Positions 50,373 to 59,242 of a stretch of 64,000 bases of DNA are shown here, piece after piece (within the stretch, counting starts at the first letter, position 1; each line of letters starts with the position of its first letter). The notes under the pieces are model-generated. The model searched no databases. It had not been told where the DNA came from and was given only the letters and a program-made list of their open reading frames with translations. The position numbers and the translations under genes are program-made. The stretch comes from CALFCX01 sp041650595 (GTDB taxonomy: Bacteria > Margulisbacteria > WOR-1 > JAKLHX01), in contig JBAZKW010000004.1 in NCBI GenBank assembly GCA_041650595.1, positions 1 to 64,000 of the forward strand, read 5' to 3'.

Positions 50373-51530
50373 ATGAAGATAGCGATGCTGGTCCCTTATT
50401 TTTTCCCTCATTTCGGGGGGACGGAAAAATATGTTAAAGATCTGTCTGTGGAACTCGCTTCAAGAGGTCACGAAGTAACGGTGATCTCGAACAATGTCCC
50501 GAAAGAGGCGGGGGCTCCGGCGGAAGAAAAGTCGGACGGAATTACCATAAAAAGGCTCAAGGCGATGAACTTTGTATATCTTCCGGTTTCTTTTGAGTTC
50601 AATCTGAAAATGCTTGACGGCTTCGATCTGGTGCACACACATTGCCCGTCTTTCGGATTTACAAGGGCCGTGCGCAACCGCCTAAAAGTCCCGCATGTAG
50701 TGACCTATCATTGCGATACGACGATGTCCGAGAAATTCTTCGGCGTAAAAATGCCCAAATTTGTGATACGTGCCGTGGAATTTCTCACAAATCAATATGC
50801 CAAAATGATACTGCCCAAAGTTGACGCGATAATATCAACCACCGAAAGTTATGCTTCAACTTCCCCCGTGATGAAACACTTTCCGCATCATGCGATCCCC
50901 ATAGGGATCCACTATGAGTTGTTCGATGCCTCGCGTAAAAAACAAGGTATTACGGAAGAAAAGAGGGACAGAAAAAAAGTCCTGTTTTTGGGAAGGCTTG
51001 CGGCTAACAAAGGGATCGATTATCTGGTTCATGCTATCCCTCTTGTACTAAAAGAAGTCCCGGACGCAAAATTTGTCATCTGCGGCGAAGGGGAAGAAAA
51101 ACCTCATGTCGAGGCATATATAGACCAGGTCGGAGTAAGGGGCCATATTGAGTTCCTCGGGAAGGTCAATCTTGATGAGATGGTAAAATTATATTCGACC
51201 TGCGCGATGTTCGTTTTCCCATCCATAAACAGGCTGGAAGCTTTTGGCATTGTACAGCTTGAATCAATGGCCTGTTATACTCCGGTGATCGCTTCCAATA
51301 TTCCCGGCGTGAACAATGTTATGGATGTCGGAAAGAGCGGGCTTTTGGTTGAGCCCAGGGACAGCGAAGCGCTAGCTTCAGCTATCATCAAAATACTCAA
51401 AGATCCGGAGCTGGCCAGGAGTATGGGAGCACGCGGAAGGCAACTGGTGGAAGAAAAATACAATTGGAATGCGATCGGTGACAGGATAGAGGCCGTTTAT
51501 AGGTCGGTCAGGGAGAGGAAATCGCTGTGA
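50373..51530 (+). CDS. GT4 glycosyltransferase
   Basis: A 385-residue GT-B glycosyltransferase. N-terminal Glyco_transf_4 region (MLVPYFFPHFGGTEKYVKDL) and C-terminal GT1 domain with the ExxxxxxxE motif in RLEAFGIVQLESM. Close to WcaL/PimB types. The sugar and acceptor cannot be read. It has AAGGAG upstream and overlaps galE by four bases (GTGA), so it is probably part of the same glycolipid pathway as the two genes after it. Confidence 0.88.
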   Translation: MKIAMLVPYFFPHFGGTEKYVKDLSVELASRGHEVTVISNNVPKEAGAPAEEKSDGITIKRLKAMNFVYLPVSFEFNLKMLDGFDLVHTHCPSFGFTRAVRNRLKVPHVVTYHCDTTMSEKFFGVKMPKFVIRAVEFLTNQYAKMILPKVDAIISTTESYASTSPVMKHFPHHAIPIGIHYELFDASRKKQGITEEKRDRKKVLFLGRLAANKGIDYLVHAIPLVLKEVPDAKFVICGEGEEKPHVEAYIDQVGVRGHIEFLGKVNLDEMVKLYSTCAMFVFPSINRLEAFGIVQLESMACYTPVIASNIPGVNNVMDVGKSGLLVEPRDSEALASAIIKILKDPELARSMGARGRQLVEEKYNWNAIGDRIEAVYRSVRERKSL

Positions 51531-52519
51531 AAGTACTTGTTACCGGAGGCGCCGGCTTTATAGGAGGGGTGACCGTGCGGCAGCTTATAAAAGCGGGATA
51601 TGAAGTTGTTATTTTTGACAATCTGTCCTGCGGCCATCGCCAAACTATTCCGGAAGGAGTCCGTCTGATCGTAGGGGACCTGAGAAAAAAAGAAGACATC
51701 CTGTCCGCAATGAGGCAGGAAAGATTTGATGCCGTGCTTCATTTTGCCGCTTTTACGATCGTTCCGGAATCCATTGAAAATCCGTCCAAATATTTTGAGA
51801 ACAATATACTTGCCAGCTTCAATCTGCTTGATGCCATGGCCGAAACAAAGGTAAAAAAATTCGTGTTCTCATCTTCGGCTGCGGTATATGGCGAGCCGAG
51901 AGAGGTCCCTGTTGCCGAAGACGCACGCACGGCCCCTTCAAACGCTTACGGCGAGACCAAGCTGATCGTCGAACAATATGTTAAGTGGTACGACCTGGCA
52001 TACGGCATAAAATATGTTAGTCTCAGATATTTTAATGCAGCCGGAGCAGACCTTGAAAATGATCTCGGGGAAGACAGGGCCGTTGAGACGCATCTTATAC
52101 CTCTTGTCCTGCTTGCAGCCTCCGGAAAGAACAAAAATGTTTCCGTATTTGGCTCGGATTATCCGACGCGCGACGGGACTTGCATAAGAGATTATGTGCA
52201 TGTAAAAGATCTGGCTTCAGCTCACGTTCTGGCCCTTGGAAAACTTTTCAAAGAGAATTCTCAAAGCTCGATATATAACCTGGGTAGCGAACAGGGGCTT
52301 ACCGTAAAAGAGATCGTATCTACCGTGGAAAAAGTTACGGGCAAAAAAGTAGATGTCGTACAATCTCCAAGGAGGGCGGGTGATCCCCCGGCCTTGATCG
52401 CCAGCTCAAAAAAAATATATTCCGAGCTCATCTGGAAGGCAAAATATTCCGATGTTGAAAAAATAATATCCGACACCTGGACCTGGATGCAAAAACATCC
52501 GCACGGCTATAAAAAATGA
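51527..52519 (+). CDS. galE: UDP-glucose 4-epimerase
   Basis: Interconverts UDP-glucose and UDP-galactose. It has 330 residues from a GTG start. NAD-binding glycine motif TGGAGFIGG at the N terminus, the catalytic Ser region FSSSAAVYGEP and the YxxxK of AYGETK (about residue 140-146), then LRYFNAAGAD and the later RDGTCIRDYVHVKDLASAH block, specific for GalE among the extended short-chain dehydrogenases. It overlaps both neighbours by four bases. It can supply UDP-galactose for the next gene product. Confidence 0.92.
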   Translation: MKVLVTGGAGFIGGVTVRQLIKAGYEVVIFDNLSCGHRQTIPEGVRLIVGDLRKKEDILSAMRQERFDAVLHFAAFTIVPESIENPSKYFENNILASFNLLDAMAETKVKKFVFSSSAAVYGEPREVPVAEDARTAPSNAYGETKLIVEQYVKWYDLAYGIKYVSLRYFNAAGADLENDLGEDRAVETHLIPLVLLAASGKNKNVSVFGSDYPTRDGTCIRDYVHVKDLASAHVLALGKLFKENSQSSIYNLGSEQGLTVKEIVSTVEKVTGKKVDVVQSPRRAGDPPALIASSKKIYSELIWKAKYSDVEKIISDTWTWMQKHPHGYKK

Positions 52520-53646
52520 AAAAAAAGATATTATATCTGTTTTCCGATACCGGCGGCGGTCACAGGAGCGCGGCTGCCGCGCTCATAAAGACCGTGGAAG
52601 AGCTAAAAAAGAGCGATCCCCCGGTACAGGAAATGGTGGATGTCTTTGCCGAATGCAGCGGTTTTTTGAATATTTTGGCAAAACTTTATTCGCCGGTAAT
52701 AAAATACTCCCCTAAAATGTGGGGCCTTCTTTACTACTGGTTCAACGATATGAAAAAAGTCCAGCAAATGGAAAAGATGGCAAGGCCCTTTCTTGAAAAA
52801 GAGCTCTCGCGGCTGATAGCCAAAAGAAAACCGGACCTGATCGTTTCCGTGCATCCGCTTCTTAATCATATAACCATAAGGTCCATGAATATGGCGGAAC
52901 ATGTTGTTCCTCTGATCACGGTGGTCACCGATCCGGTAAGCCTGCACAGGGCCTGGGTCTGTCCGGAAGCCGACCTGATAATAGTTGCAACGGAAGAAGC
53001 GCGCCGTGCAAGCATAAAATACGGCGGGGACCCAAAAAAGATAAAGATCATAGGCCTTCCGATAGATCCCAAGTTTATTAAGAGTTCCAGGGGCAAACGG
53101 ACTTTGAGAAAAGATATGGGGCTCAAGGAAGATCTTTTTACCGTACTATTGATGGGCGGGGGCGAAGGCGGCGGCAACATGAAGAAGATCGTCAGTTTTA
53201 TCGCGGATGAGAACCTGCGGGCTCAGCTTGTAGTGATAGCCGGAAGGAACGAGAAACTTAAAAAAGATCTTGAAAAGATCAAAGATAGTCTGCCTTTTCC
53301 CATAAAAGTCTTCGGTTTTACCAACGAAGTTCCGGATATAATGAGCGCTTCTGATCTGGTAATAACAAAAGCAGGCCCGGGATCGATCGCCGAAGCTTTG
53401 GCAAAGGAACTCCCCGTTATAATCACCAGCTGGCTTCCCGGCCAGGAAGAGGGCAATGTAAAATATGTAGTTGACAGCGGGGTAGGGGTGGTTTGCAAAG
53501 ACATAAAAAAAATTGGCGAGTGTGTGAAAAGCTTTCTCAAGCCGTCATATTATGCGGCTTTTAAGAAAAAGATCAAACGCGTAAATAATCCAAAGGCAGT
53601 TTTTAATATCGCAAATATTATAATATCAAAAGCATACGGCGGATAA
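52516..53646 (+). CDS. MGDG synthase-like diacylglycerol glycosyltransferase
   Basis: A 376-residue GT28 enzyme. The N-terminal MGDG_synth domain shows LFSDTGGGHRSAAAAL and, further on, the SVHPLLNH block. The C-terminal half has GGGEGGGNMKKIV and the acceptor/donor region ITKAGPGSIAEALAKELP. The family transfers galactose (MGD1) or glucose (UgtP) from a UDP-sugar to diacylglycerol, making mono- or diglycosyl-diacylglycerol membrane lipids. The position after galE favours a galactolipid, but the sugar is not fixed by the sequence. Acts at the inner membrane. It is the last of a three-gene overlapping cassette. Confidence 0.85.
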   Translation: MKKKILYLFSDTGGGHRSAAAALIKTVEELKKSDPPVQEMVDVFAECSGFLNILAKLYSPVIKYSPKMWGLLYYWFNDMKKVQQMEKMARPFLEKELSRLIAKRKPDLIVSVHPLLNHITIRSMNMAEHVVPLITVVTDPVSLHRAWVCPEADLIIVATEEARRASIKYGGDPKKIKIIGLPIDPKFIKSSRGKRTLRKDMGLKEDLFTVLLMGGGEGGGNMKKIVSFIADENLRAQLVVIAGRNEKLKKDLEKIKDSLPFPIKVFGFTNEVPDIMSASDLVITKAGPGSIAEALAKELPVIITSWLPGQEEGNVKYVVDSGVGVVCKDIKKIGECVKSFLKPSYYAAFKKKIKRVNNPKAVFNIANIIISKAYGG

Positions 53647-53662
53647 AAATTAAAAGGGGGAC

Positions 53663-55108
53663 ATGCGGGTGAAAAAAATATTATTACTGTTGTTAGTGCT
53701 TACGATGATGTTTTGTCCGGCGGCTATTGCGCAAAAAGGTATTCCGGCGTTTTCGTCCAACGGAACAGAGGAACTCAAGTTCAGGGATATGTCCGATTCT
53801 CATTGGGCGGCGCCTTCCGTCTATAAGCTTGTGAACCTTGGAGTGACACAGGGGTATCCCGACGGCACTTTTAGAGGTACAAAGCCCGTGACCAGATATG
53901 AGGCGGCGCTTTTTATGTCTAAATTAGCGGACAGTCTGGGATATGCCGCTTTTGATAAATTGGGTGCAGAGCTTAAGTCCGAGTTAAAAACAATGCAAGA
54001 AGAGTCTTCTTACGGCAGGATCAATGTTTCCGGAAGGTTCGAAACAAATTTGATGTCCTCTGTCACGCCCGGAGATAAAACAACTGTCATGAATTACCGG
54101 CTGGTGGCCACGGCAGTTTCGGCGCTTGATAATTCGGGCCGTTTCAAGCTGACACTGGATACAATGGATGGCGGCTATTACGGAGGCAGCGAAAAATTGC
54201 TTACGGACCTTATAGATATTGAAGGTCAATTTTCGGCCAAGATGGGACTTCCCGTTTTGATCACTGCAACGTTTGGTCCCGGACCGCAAAGGCATCTTTA
54301 CGGCGGCAATGCTTTCCCGTCGGAATACGGCAGGGTATATGTAAGACCGTATCCCGGGATAAAACTATCCTCAAAGGTGTTTTTCTCGGATGTGGAAATA
54401 GGTTATCTTGCGCATAAAGTGAGCAGCTCGGATCCCGTGCTTCCCGGCGAAGTCGGAGTTAACCAGTTGAGCGGAAAGGTTTCCCTTCCTTACGAAAAGG
54501 TCTTAGTTCTTAACAAGGGCAGCTTGGCGCTTTCGGGAGATTATTTCTATCAGAATCCCAACGTTTCTTCGCACGTTCTCACCAACTTCAAGACGGCGTT
54601 GACAATTGTGTCAAATCCTTTTGGAAATTTGAGATCTTCTACACAAATAAAAGCCGGGGGCTATCACAATATTACCCAAAGTAATCTTGCCGTTACCCAG
54701 GATATAAACATAGAGAACCTGTTCAATTTAAAAACAGATCTGACACTAGGTTTTACATTGGCCGGATCAAAATACCTGATAGAGCCGGAACTTCTTGATG
54801 AGTGGACCCTTTTGGGATATGATCCTTTCGACAGACCTGCGGTCAACGGCACCAGAAGGTTTTCTTTGCGTTTTAATAAGATCGTAAACAATACTCTGGC
54901 GTTGATAGGCCGGGGCAATCTGGACCTTTCTACCAAATATAAATTCGGAACGGGCGAAAACGGGTCCCGCCTTACTCTGGAAGCAGGCCTTGTTTTTGCT
55001 CTAGGAAAAGATTCCGAAGCTACTTTTTCATATAGAGCGGATAGAGATCCAAATGCTGTCGTGCAGAATACCGATCTTATTAATGTAGCTCTTTCCGGAA
55101 GGTTCTAA
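53663..55108 (+). CDS. SLH-domain outer-membrane porin
   Basis: A 481-residue protein with a signal peptide (residues 1-24, cleaved near AIAQK). One SLH domain follows (about 34-90, FRDMSDSHWAAPSVYKL and LGVTQGYPDGTFRGTKPVTRYEAALFM), which should bind pyruvylated or polyaminated peptidoglycan polymers, then a linker helix, then a C-terminal beta-barrel (about 115-481) with alternating hydrophobic strands ending with the aromatic NVALSGRF, the usual C-terminal phenylalanine of porins. This is the arrangement in Cyanobacteria, Deinococcus, Negativicutes and relatives, tethering the outer membrane to the wall. Confidence 0.85.
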   Translation: MRVKKILLLLLVLTMMFCPAAIAQKGIPAFSSNGTEELKFRDMSDSHWAAPSVYKLVNLGVTQGYPDGTFRGTKPVTRYEAALFMSKLADSLGYAAFDKLGAELKSELKTMQEESSYGRINVSGRFETNLMSSVTPGDKTTVMNYRLVATAVSALDNSGRFKLTLDTMDGGYYGGSEKLLTDLIDIEGQFSAKMGLPVLITATFGPGPQRHLYGGNAFPSEYGRVYVRPYPGIKLSSKVFFSDVEIGYLAHKVSSSDPVLPGEVGVNQLSGKVSLPYEKVLVLNKGSLALSGDYFYQNPNVSSHVLTNFKTALTIVSNPFGNLRSSTQIKAGGYHNITQSNLAVTQDINIENLFNLKTDLTLGFTLAGSKYLIEPELLDEWTLLGYDPFDRPAVNGTRRFSLRFNKIVNNTLALIGRGNLDLSTKYKFGTGENGSRLTLEAGLVFALGKDSEATFSYRADRDPNAVVQNTDLINVALSGRF

Positions 55109-55110
55109 AT

Positions 55111-55830
55111 TTGATCGGACATACGGTCGTACGGCTGGATGAAACTTCTTCGACAAATGATATTGCCAAAGAGCTTAGTTCCGGGCTTAATGCGGACGGC
55201 ATGGTGGTACTGTCAGGCCGGCAGACAAAAGGCAAAGGTCGTCTTGGAAGGCAGTGGTTTTCTCCGCCGGACACCGGCATTTACCTGTCGATCATACTAA
55301 AAAGTCCTCTACAGGAACACTTTTCTTCTATCCTGTGTCCTGCGGTCTCTTTGGCAGTGGTCCGGACAATAGAATACTTCTCAAGTCTTAAGCCCCTCAT
55401 CAAATGGCCCAATGACATCATTGTGAATTCCAAGAAAGTTGGCGGTATACTTGTTGAAAAAAATGGTGACGCTTTCATTGTTGGTATAGGCGTTAACCTC
55501 AATACGGAGACACAAGAATTCCCGGAAGAAATAAAGGACAAAGCCACTTCTCTCAAAGTGGAGTCCGGCAAACATTGGGACAAAGAAGATTTCCTAAAGA
55601 AATTGTTTATATCTTTTGAGGAGATATTGTCACAGCTCCGGGCCGAGGGCGGGGACAAAAGTTTGCTGGATAAAGTGAAAGACAGGTCTTTTACTTTGGG
55701 CAAGACCGTAAAGGTCACGGATGGAAAGCGGACTTTTCACGGGGAGGCATGCGGATTTGAGAGTGACGGTTCGTTGCTATTGAAGACGGCGGATGGTAAA
55801 ATAGTAAATATAAAATCGGGGGAAACATAA
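55111..55830 (+). CDS. birA: Biotin-[acetyl-CoA carboxylase] ligase
   Basis: Attaches biotin to the acetyl-CoA carboxylase carrier AccB. It has 239 residues from a TTG start, the short monofunctional (class I) form without the DNA-binding domain. The catalytic SSTNDIAKEL, GRQTKGKGRLGRQWFSPP and IKWPNDI are typical, as is KVGGILVE, and the C-terminal domain is present. It is three bases before aroH. Its target accB is about 6 kb away in the same window. Confidence 0.9.
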   Translation: MIGHTVVRLDETSSTNDIAKELSSGLNADGMVVLSGRQTKGKGRLGRQWFSPPDTGIYLSIILKSPLQEHFSSILCPAVSLAVVRTIEYFSSLKPLIKWPNDIIVNSKKVGGILVEKNGDAFIVGIGVNLNTETQEFPEEIKDKATSLKVESGKHWDKEDFLKKLFISFEEILSQLRAEGGDKSLLDKVKDRSFTLGKTVKVTDGKRTFHGEACGFESDGSLLLKTADGKIVNIKSGET

Positions 55831-55833
55831 GTA

Positions 55834-56223
55834 ATGGCAACACGCGGTGTAAGAGGCGCGATAACAGTAAAAAAGAACGAAAAAGACGCGATAGTCTTTG
55901 CTACCGAAATGATGCTTGAAAAGATGATCTCCGTGAACAAGATAAGGGTGGAAGATATTGCTGCGGTCATATTTTCCGTAACGCCTGACCTTACGAAAGA
56001 ATTTCCCGCTATTGCCGCCAGAGAGATGGGATGGCTTTATACTCCGCTTATGTGCACCAACGAGATCAATATCGAAAACAGCCTAAAAAAATGTATCAGG
56101 GTGCTTATGATCGTGAACAGCGACAAATCCCAGGAAAAGATCAAACACATCTATCTGGACGAAGCAAAAAAACTAAGGCCCGATCTCTCCGCAAAAAATA
56201 AAGGCAGCTACTACCTAAGCTAA
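55834..56223 (+). CDS. aroH: Chorismate mutase, AroH type
   Basis: Converts chorismate to prephenate on the way to phenylalanine and tyrosine. It has 129 residues and the AroH fold (trimeric pseudo-alpha/beta barrel), not the AroQ type. Recognisable are TRGVRGAITVKKNEKDAI with the catalytic Arg, and the later AAREMGWLYTPLMC. It precedes aroF, and the two can act in one pathway of aromatic amino acid synthesis. The C-terminal tail is long but unremarkable. Confidence 0.93.
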   Translation: MATRGVRGAITVKKNEKDAIVFATEMMLEKMISVNKIRVEDIAAVIFSVTPDLTKEFPAIAAREMGWLYTPLMCTNEINIENSLKKCIRVLMIVNSDKSQEKIKHIYLDEAKKLRPDLSAKNKGSYYLS

Positions 56224-56236
56224 GGAGATAACTTTT

Positions 56237-57256
56237 GTGATCATAGTAATGAAGCATGGCGCGACCGCCTATGAAATAGATCAAGTCGTCGAAAGACTGA
56301 AAAAAAACGGTTTCGGCGTGCATCTTTCAAAAGGGGTCGAGCAAAGCATAATAGGAGCGATAGGCGATAAGTCGACCATACAGCTTGAGAGCATTTCGAT
56401 ACTTCCCGGCGTTTCGCAGATAATCCATGTAAGAAAACCTTACAAGCTGGTGAGCCGCGAATTCCATCCTTTGGATACCGTGGTCATGATAGGCGGCAAA
56501 ACACCTGTCGGCAGCGGAGCAAAGGTCGCTGTTTTTGCCGGTCCTTGCTCGGTGGAGGGCAGAGAGCAGATACTGAGCACCGCGGAGTCCGTCAAAAAAT
56601 CGGGGGCATCCGTTTTGCGCGGAGGAGCTTTTAAGCCCAGGACATCGCCGTACAGTTTTCAGGGGATGGGAGAGGATGGCCTCAAGCTTCTTGCCGAGGC
56701 AAAAAAACAGACCGGTTTGTCTATAGTCACGGAGGTTATGGATACCAGAGAAGTGGCTCTCGTGGAAAAATATGCCGATGTTATCCAGATAGGCGCAAGG
56801 AACATGCAGAACTTTTCGCTTCTTAAAGAAGTAGGCAAGGCAAAGAAACCTGTCCTGTTAAAACGGGGCCTTTCTTCTACTATAGAAGAACTACTGATGT
56901 CCGCGGAATACATAATGAGTGAAGGGAACGAAAATGTCATTCTCTGCGAAAGGGGAATAAGGACATTTGAAAATTATACCCGAAATACTCTTGATCTGAG
57001 CGCGGTTCCGGTGATCAAAGAGCTCAGTCATCTTCCGGTCATAATTGATCCAAGCCACGCGGTGGGCAAAAGAAGCCTGGTGGCTTCGATGAGCAAGGCA
57101 GCGATCGCTGCGGGAGCGGACGGACTTATAATTGAAGTTTGCCCCAGTCCCGAAGAAGCCATGTCGGACGGCGCGCAAACTCTTAACTTTAAAGATTTTG
57201 AAATATTGATGAAAGAACTCGGGCCTATAGCGGCATCTATAGGAAAGTCGATATAG
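56237..57256 (+). CDS. aroF: 3-deoxy-7-phosphoheptulonate synthase (DAHP synthase)
   Basis: First step of the shikimate pathway: phosphoenolpyruvate plus erythrose 4-phosphate to DAHP. It has 339 residues from a GTG start and is the type I beta class. The N-terminal ferredoxin-like regulatory domain (about 1-70) precedes the barrel, which begins KVAVFAGPCSVEGREQI and has RGGAFKPRTSPYSFQGMG, IQIGARNMQNF, PVLLKRGLSST, then IDPSHAVGKR for the metal site. The domain resembles that of the family in which it gives allosteric inhibition by tyrosine or phenylalanine. It follows aroH by 13 bases. The 3' end overlaps hflX by 20 bases. Confidence 0.93.
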   Translation: MIIVMKHGATAYEIDQVVERLKKNGFGVHLSKGVEQSIIGAIGDKSTIQLESISILPGVSQIIHVRKPYKLVSREFHPLDTVVMIGGKTPVGSGAKVAVFAGPCSVEGREQILSTAESVKKSGASVLRGGAFKPRTSPYSFQGMGEDGLKLLAEAKKQTGLSIVTEVMDTREVALVEKYADVIQIGARNMQNFSLLKEVGKAKKPVLLKRGLSSTIEELLMSAEYIMSEGNENVILCERGIRTFENYTRNTLDLSAVPVIKELSHLPVIIDPSHAVGKRSLVASMSKAAIAAGADGLIIEVCPSPEEAMSDGAQTLNFKDFEILMKELGPIAASIGKSI

Positions 57257-58307
57257 CTTCTTTTAAATTTTCCAGCCCCGTCTTTTTATAAGCCGAAATA
57301 TATACAGAGGGTTTATATTTTTCTGCCAAAGTTTTATCCAAGGGTGATGTCAAAAGATCGGTCTTGTTGAACACTGTTATTATGGGCTTATTTATTGCTC
57401 CCAGCTCTTCAAGCACCGTGTAGACGGAGCTTATCTGTTTTTCCATATCAGGGTTTGAAGCATCCACCACATGCAGCAACAGGTCCGAATCGGTCACTTC
57501 GTCCAGCGTTGCCTTAAAAGCGTCTATCAGCTGATGGGGCAGCTTTTGTATAAAACCCACTGTGTCGGAGATGAGGACGCTTTGTTTGTCAGAGATGTAC
57601 AGCTTTCTGGTTGTGGTGTCCAGCGTCGCAAAAAGCTTGTCCTGAACAAGAACGTCGGATTTTGTCAGGGCGTTGATCAGGGTCGATTTGCCGGCATTGG
57701 TATAGCCGATGATAGAGATATTCTTTATTCCGGAAGACATCCTCTCGGACCTTCTGGTCGTCCTTGCCTTTTGGATATTTTCCAGGTCTTTTTTAAGAAG
57801 CGAGATGCGGTAGCGGATCTTTCTCTTGTCCTTTTCAAGCTTGGTCTCTCCGGGACCGCGGGTCCCGATACCGCCGCCGAGCCTGGAGAGCAAAATACCT
57901 TTTCCTGACAGCCTGGTCAGCATGAACTGGTTCTGCGCCAGTTCGACCTGCAGTCTTCCTTCGTGGGAGGCGGCGTGTTGCGCGAAGATATCAAGGATCA
58001 GTTCAGTGCGGTTGATGACCTTAAGCCCAAGTTGTTCCTCAAGGTTCCTCTCCTGAGAAGGACGAAGATCATTGTCAAATATCACAAGGTTGGCGCCGGA
58101 TTGTTTTGCAAGATCTATCAGCTCTTCGAGCTTTCCTTCGCCTATGAAATATTTCAGGTCAGGTTTATCTTTGTTTTGGGTGATGGTCCCGACTATCTGC
58201 GCGCCCGCAGTCTTTGCCAAAAGAGCAAGCTCGATCATCGAGGCTTCCAGGGAACCCTTTTCTTTGTGAAGTTCGATCCCGACAAGGATGGCTCGTTCTG
58301 TGTCCAC
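57237..58307 (-). CDS. hflX: GTPase HflX
   Basis: Ribosome-splitting/ribosome-associated GTPase, especially under stress. It has 356 residues from a GTG start. The N-terminal HflX domain has YFIGEGKLEEL and the glycine-rich GGGIGTRGPGE (about 144-154). The coiled coil follows, then the G domain with P-loop GYTNAGKST (201-209), and NKTD. The promoter lies immediately before the start (58314-58342) and gives a leaderless transcript. It is convergent with aroF (20-base overlap of the coding ends). hfq, its usual partner in proteobacteria, is not nearby. Confidence 0.95.
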   Translation of the reverse strand: MDTERAILVGIELHKEKGSLEASMIELALLAKTAGAQIVGTITQNKDKPDLKYFIGEGKLEELIDLAKQSGANLVIFDNDLRPSQERNLEEQLGLKVINRTELILDIFAQHAASHEGRLQVELAQNQFMLTRLSGKGILLSRLGGGIGTRGPGETKLEKDKRKIRYRISLLKKDLENIQKARTTRRSERMSSGIKNISIIGYTNAGKSTLINALTKSDVLVQDKLFATLDTTTRKLYISDKQSVLISDTVGFIQKLPHQLIDAFKATLDEVTDSDLLLHVVDASNPDMEKQISSVYTVLEELGAINKPIITVFNKTDLLTSPLDKTLAEKYKPSVYISAYKKTGLENLKEAISTFL

Positions 58308-58313
58308 TAATGC

Positions 58314-58342
58314 ATTCTACTTCAGTACGAGCTGTCTTACAA
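58314..58342 (-). promoter_or_regulatory. hflX promoter, leaderless arrangement
   Basis: Read on the minus strand: TTGTAA (58342-58337), a 17-base spacer and TAGAAT (58319-58314). The GTG of hflX starts six bases further on, at 58307, so the transcript should begin at or next to the start codon. No ribosome-binding site is possible. Confidence 0.6.
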
Positions 58343-58388
58343 GTTTACAGTAGGCTGATTTTACCTAATTTATAGAACCAAATTATTT

Positions 58389-59171
58389 TTATTCAGCTTT
58401 CTTAAATACTCCGGTATCAGCAGATAAAGCCTGAAAACCCAGATCTTTTTCAAAAAGGCTCTCATGCGTGCCTTCATCCGCTGCAAAATGTCTGCTGTAT
58501 GCTATCACACCCAAATCATGCGGGGCAAGGATATCAAAGACAGTCGGTTCCAGAGTTTGGGCATAATGGTTTAACGAATCTGTTACTGCTAAGAAAGATG
58601 CCCAATCAATAGACGGTCCAAACCTCAGGATCTTAACATTAATAGGATTCTGTTGTTGTTCCGGGAATACAAACTGCGGATTAGCTTCCGATAGAGCTGT
58701 TTGAAGCAGAGGCCTCAACCCCTTCAAAATTTTATGACCTTTCGGATCCAACGGATCTATTGAATCATCCAAACCTTCACAGGTCCCGTATAGTCCGGCT
58801 GATGAGTCATTGATGCGTAATTCGTCAAATGAAACCTTTGCTCCCATTGCAGCTAATATGCTGCTTGGTTTAATAGTGGCTTTAACTACTTCAGCAAACT
58901 GCCTGAATAATGCTTTTTGTTTTTCGGAATTATCTCTAACACGCGGGGTTTCAACGGCAAAAAGATTTATGTGGGCTATTTCCATGGGCATCTTCAGACA
59001 AGCATCCAAATGCCCTGCTTTTTCAAGAGCCGCGTGAACAGCTTCTTGAGCACCGTCGACAGCTCTATACGCCCTTGATTGAGCTGCAACTTTAAGTATT
59101 ACCGACATTCTCGGAGCTACGATACTCGGCGCAGTTTTAAAATGCTCAAAAGGCATTATCCTGAATTGCAT
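58389..59171 (-). CDS. Uncharacterised protein, possible degenerate 2H-phosphoesterase fold
   Basis: 260 residues from ATG 59171 (AGGAG just upstream; an in-frame ATG at 59219 has no such site). Not recognised. The protein has short strand and helix patterns and one HxN (AHINLFAVETP, about residues 67-77) where 2H enzymes have HxT. At the place of the second HxT motif it reads NVK (NPINVKILRFG). So if it is a relative of LigT/2H phosphoesterases, the second active-site half is lost. No signal peptide or membrane segment. It lies between hflX and gpsA on the same strand with gaps of 81 and 71 bases. Confidence 0.6.
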   Translation of the reverse strand: MQFRIMPFEHFKTAPSIVAPRMSVILKVAAQSRAYRAVDGAQEAVHAALEKAGHLDACLKMPMEIAHINLFAVETPRVRDNSEKQKALFRQFAEVVKATIKPSSILAAMGAKVSFDELRINDSSAGLYGTCEGLDDSIDPLDPKGHKILKGLRPLLQTALSEANPQFVFPEQQQNPINVKILRFGPSIDWASFLAVTDSLNHYAQTLEPTVFDILAPHDLGVIAYSRHFAADEGTHESLFEKDLGFQALSADTGVFKKAE

Positions 59172-59242
59172 GTTTTTCTCCTTTTTTCTTTCTATACCCC
59201 TCTGTGTATATATCGACAAAAAAGGAGGCGGATTTCAGCAGA

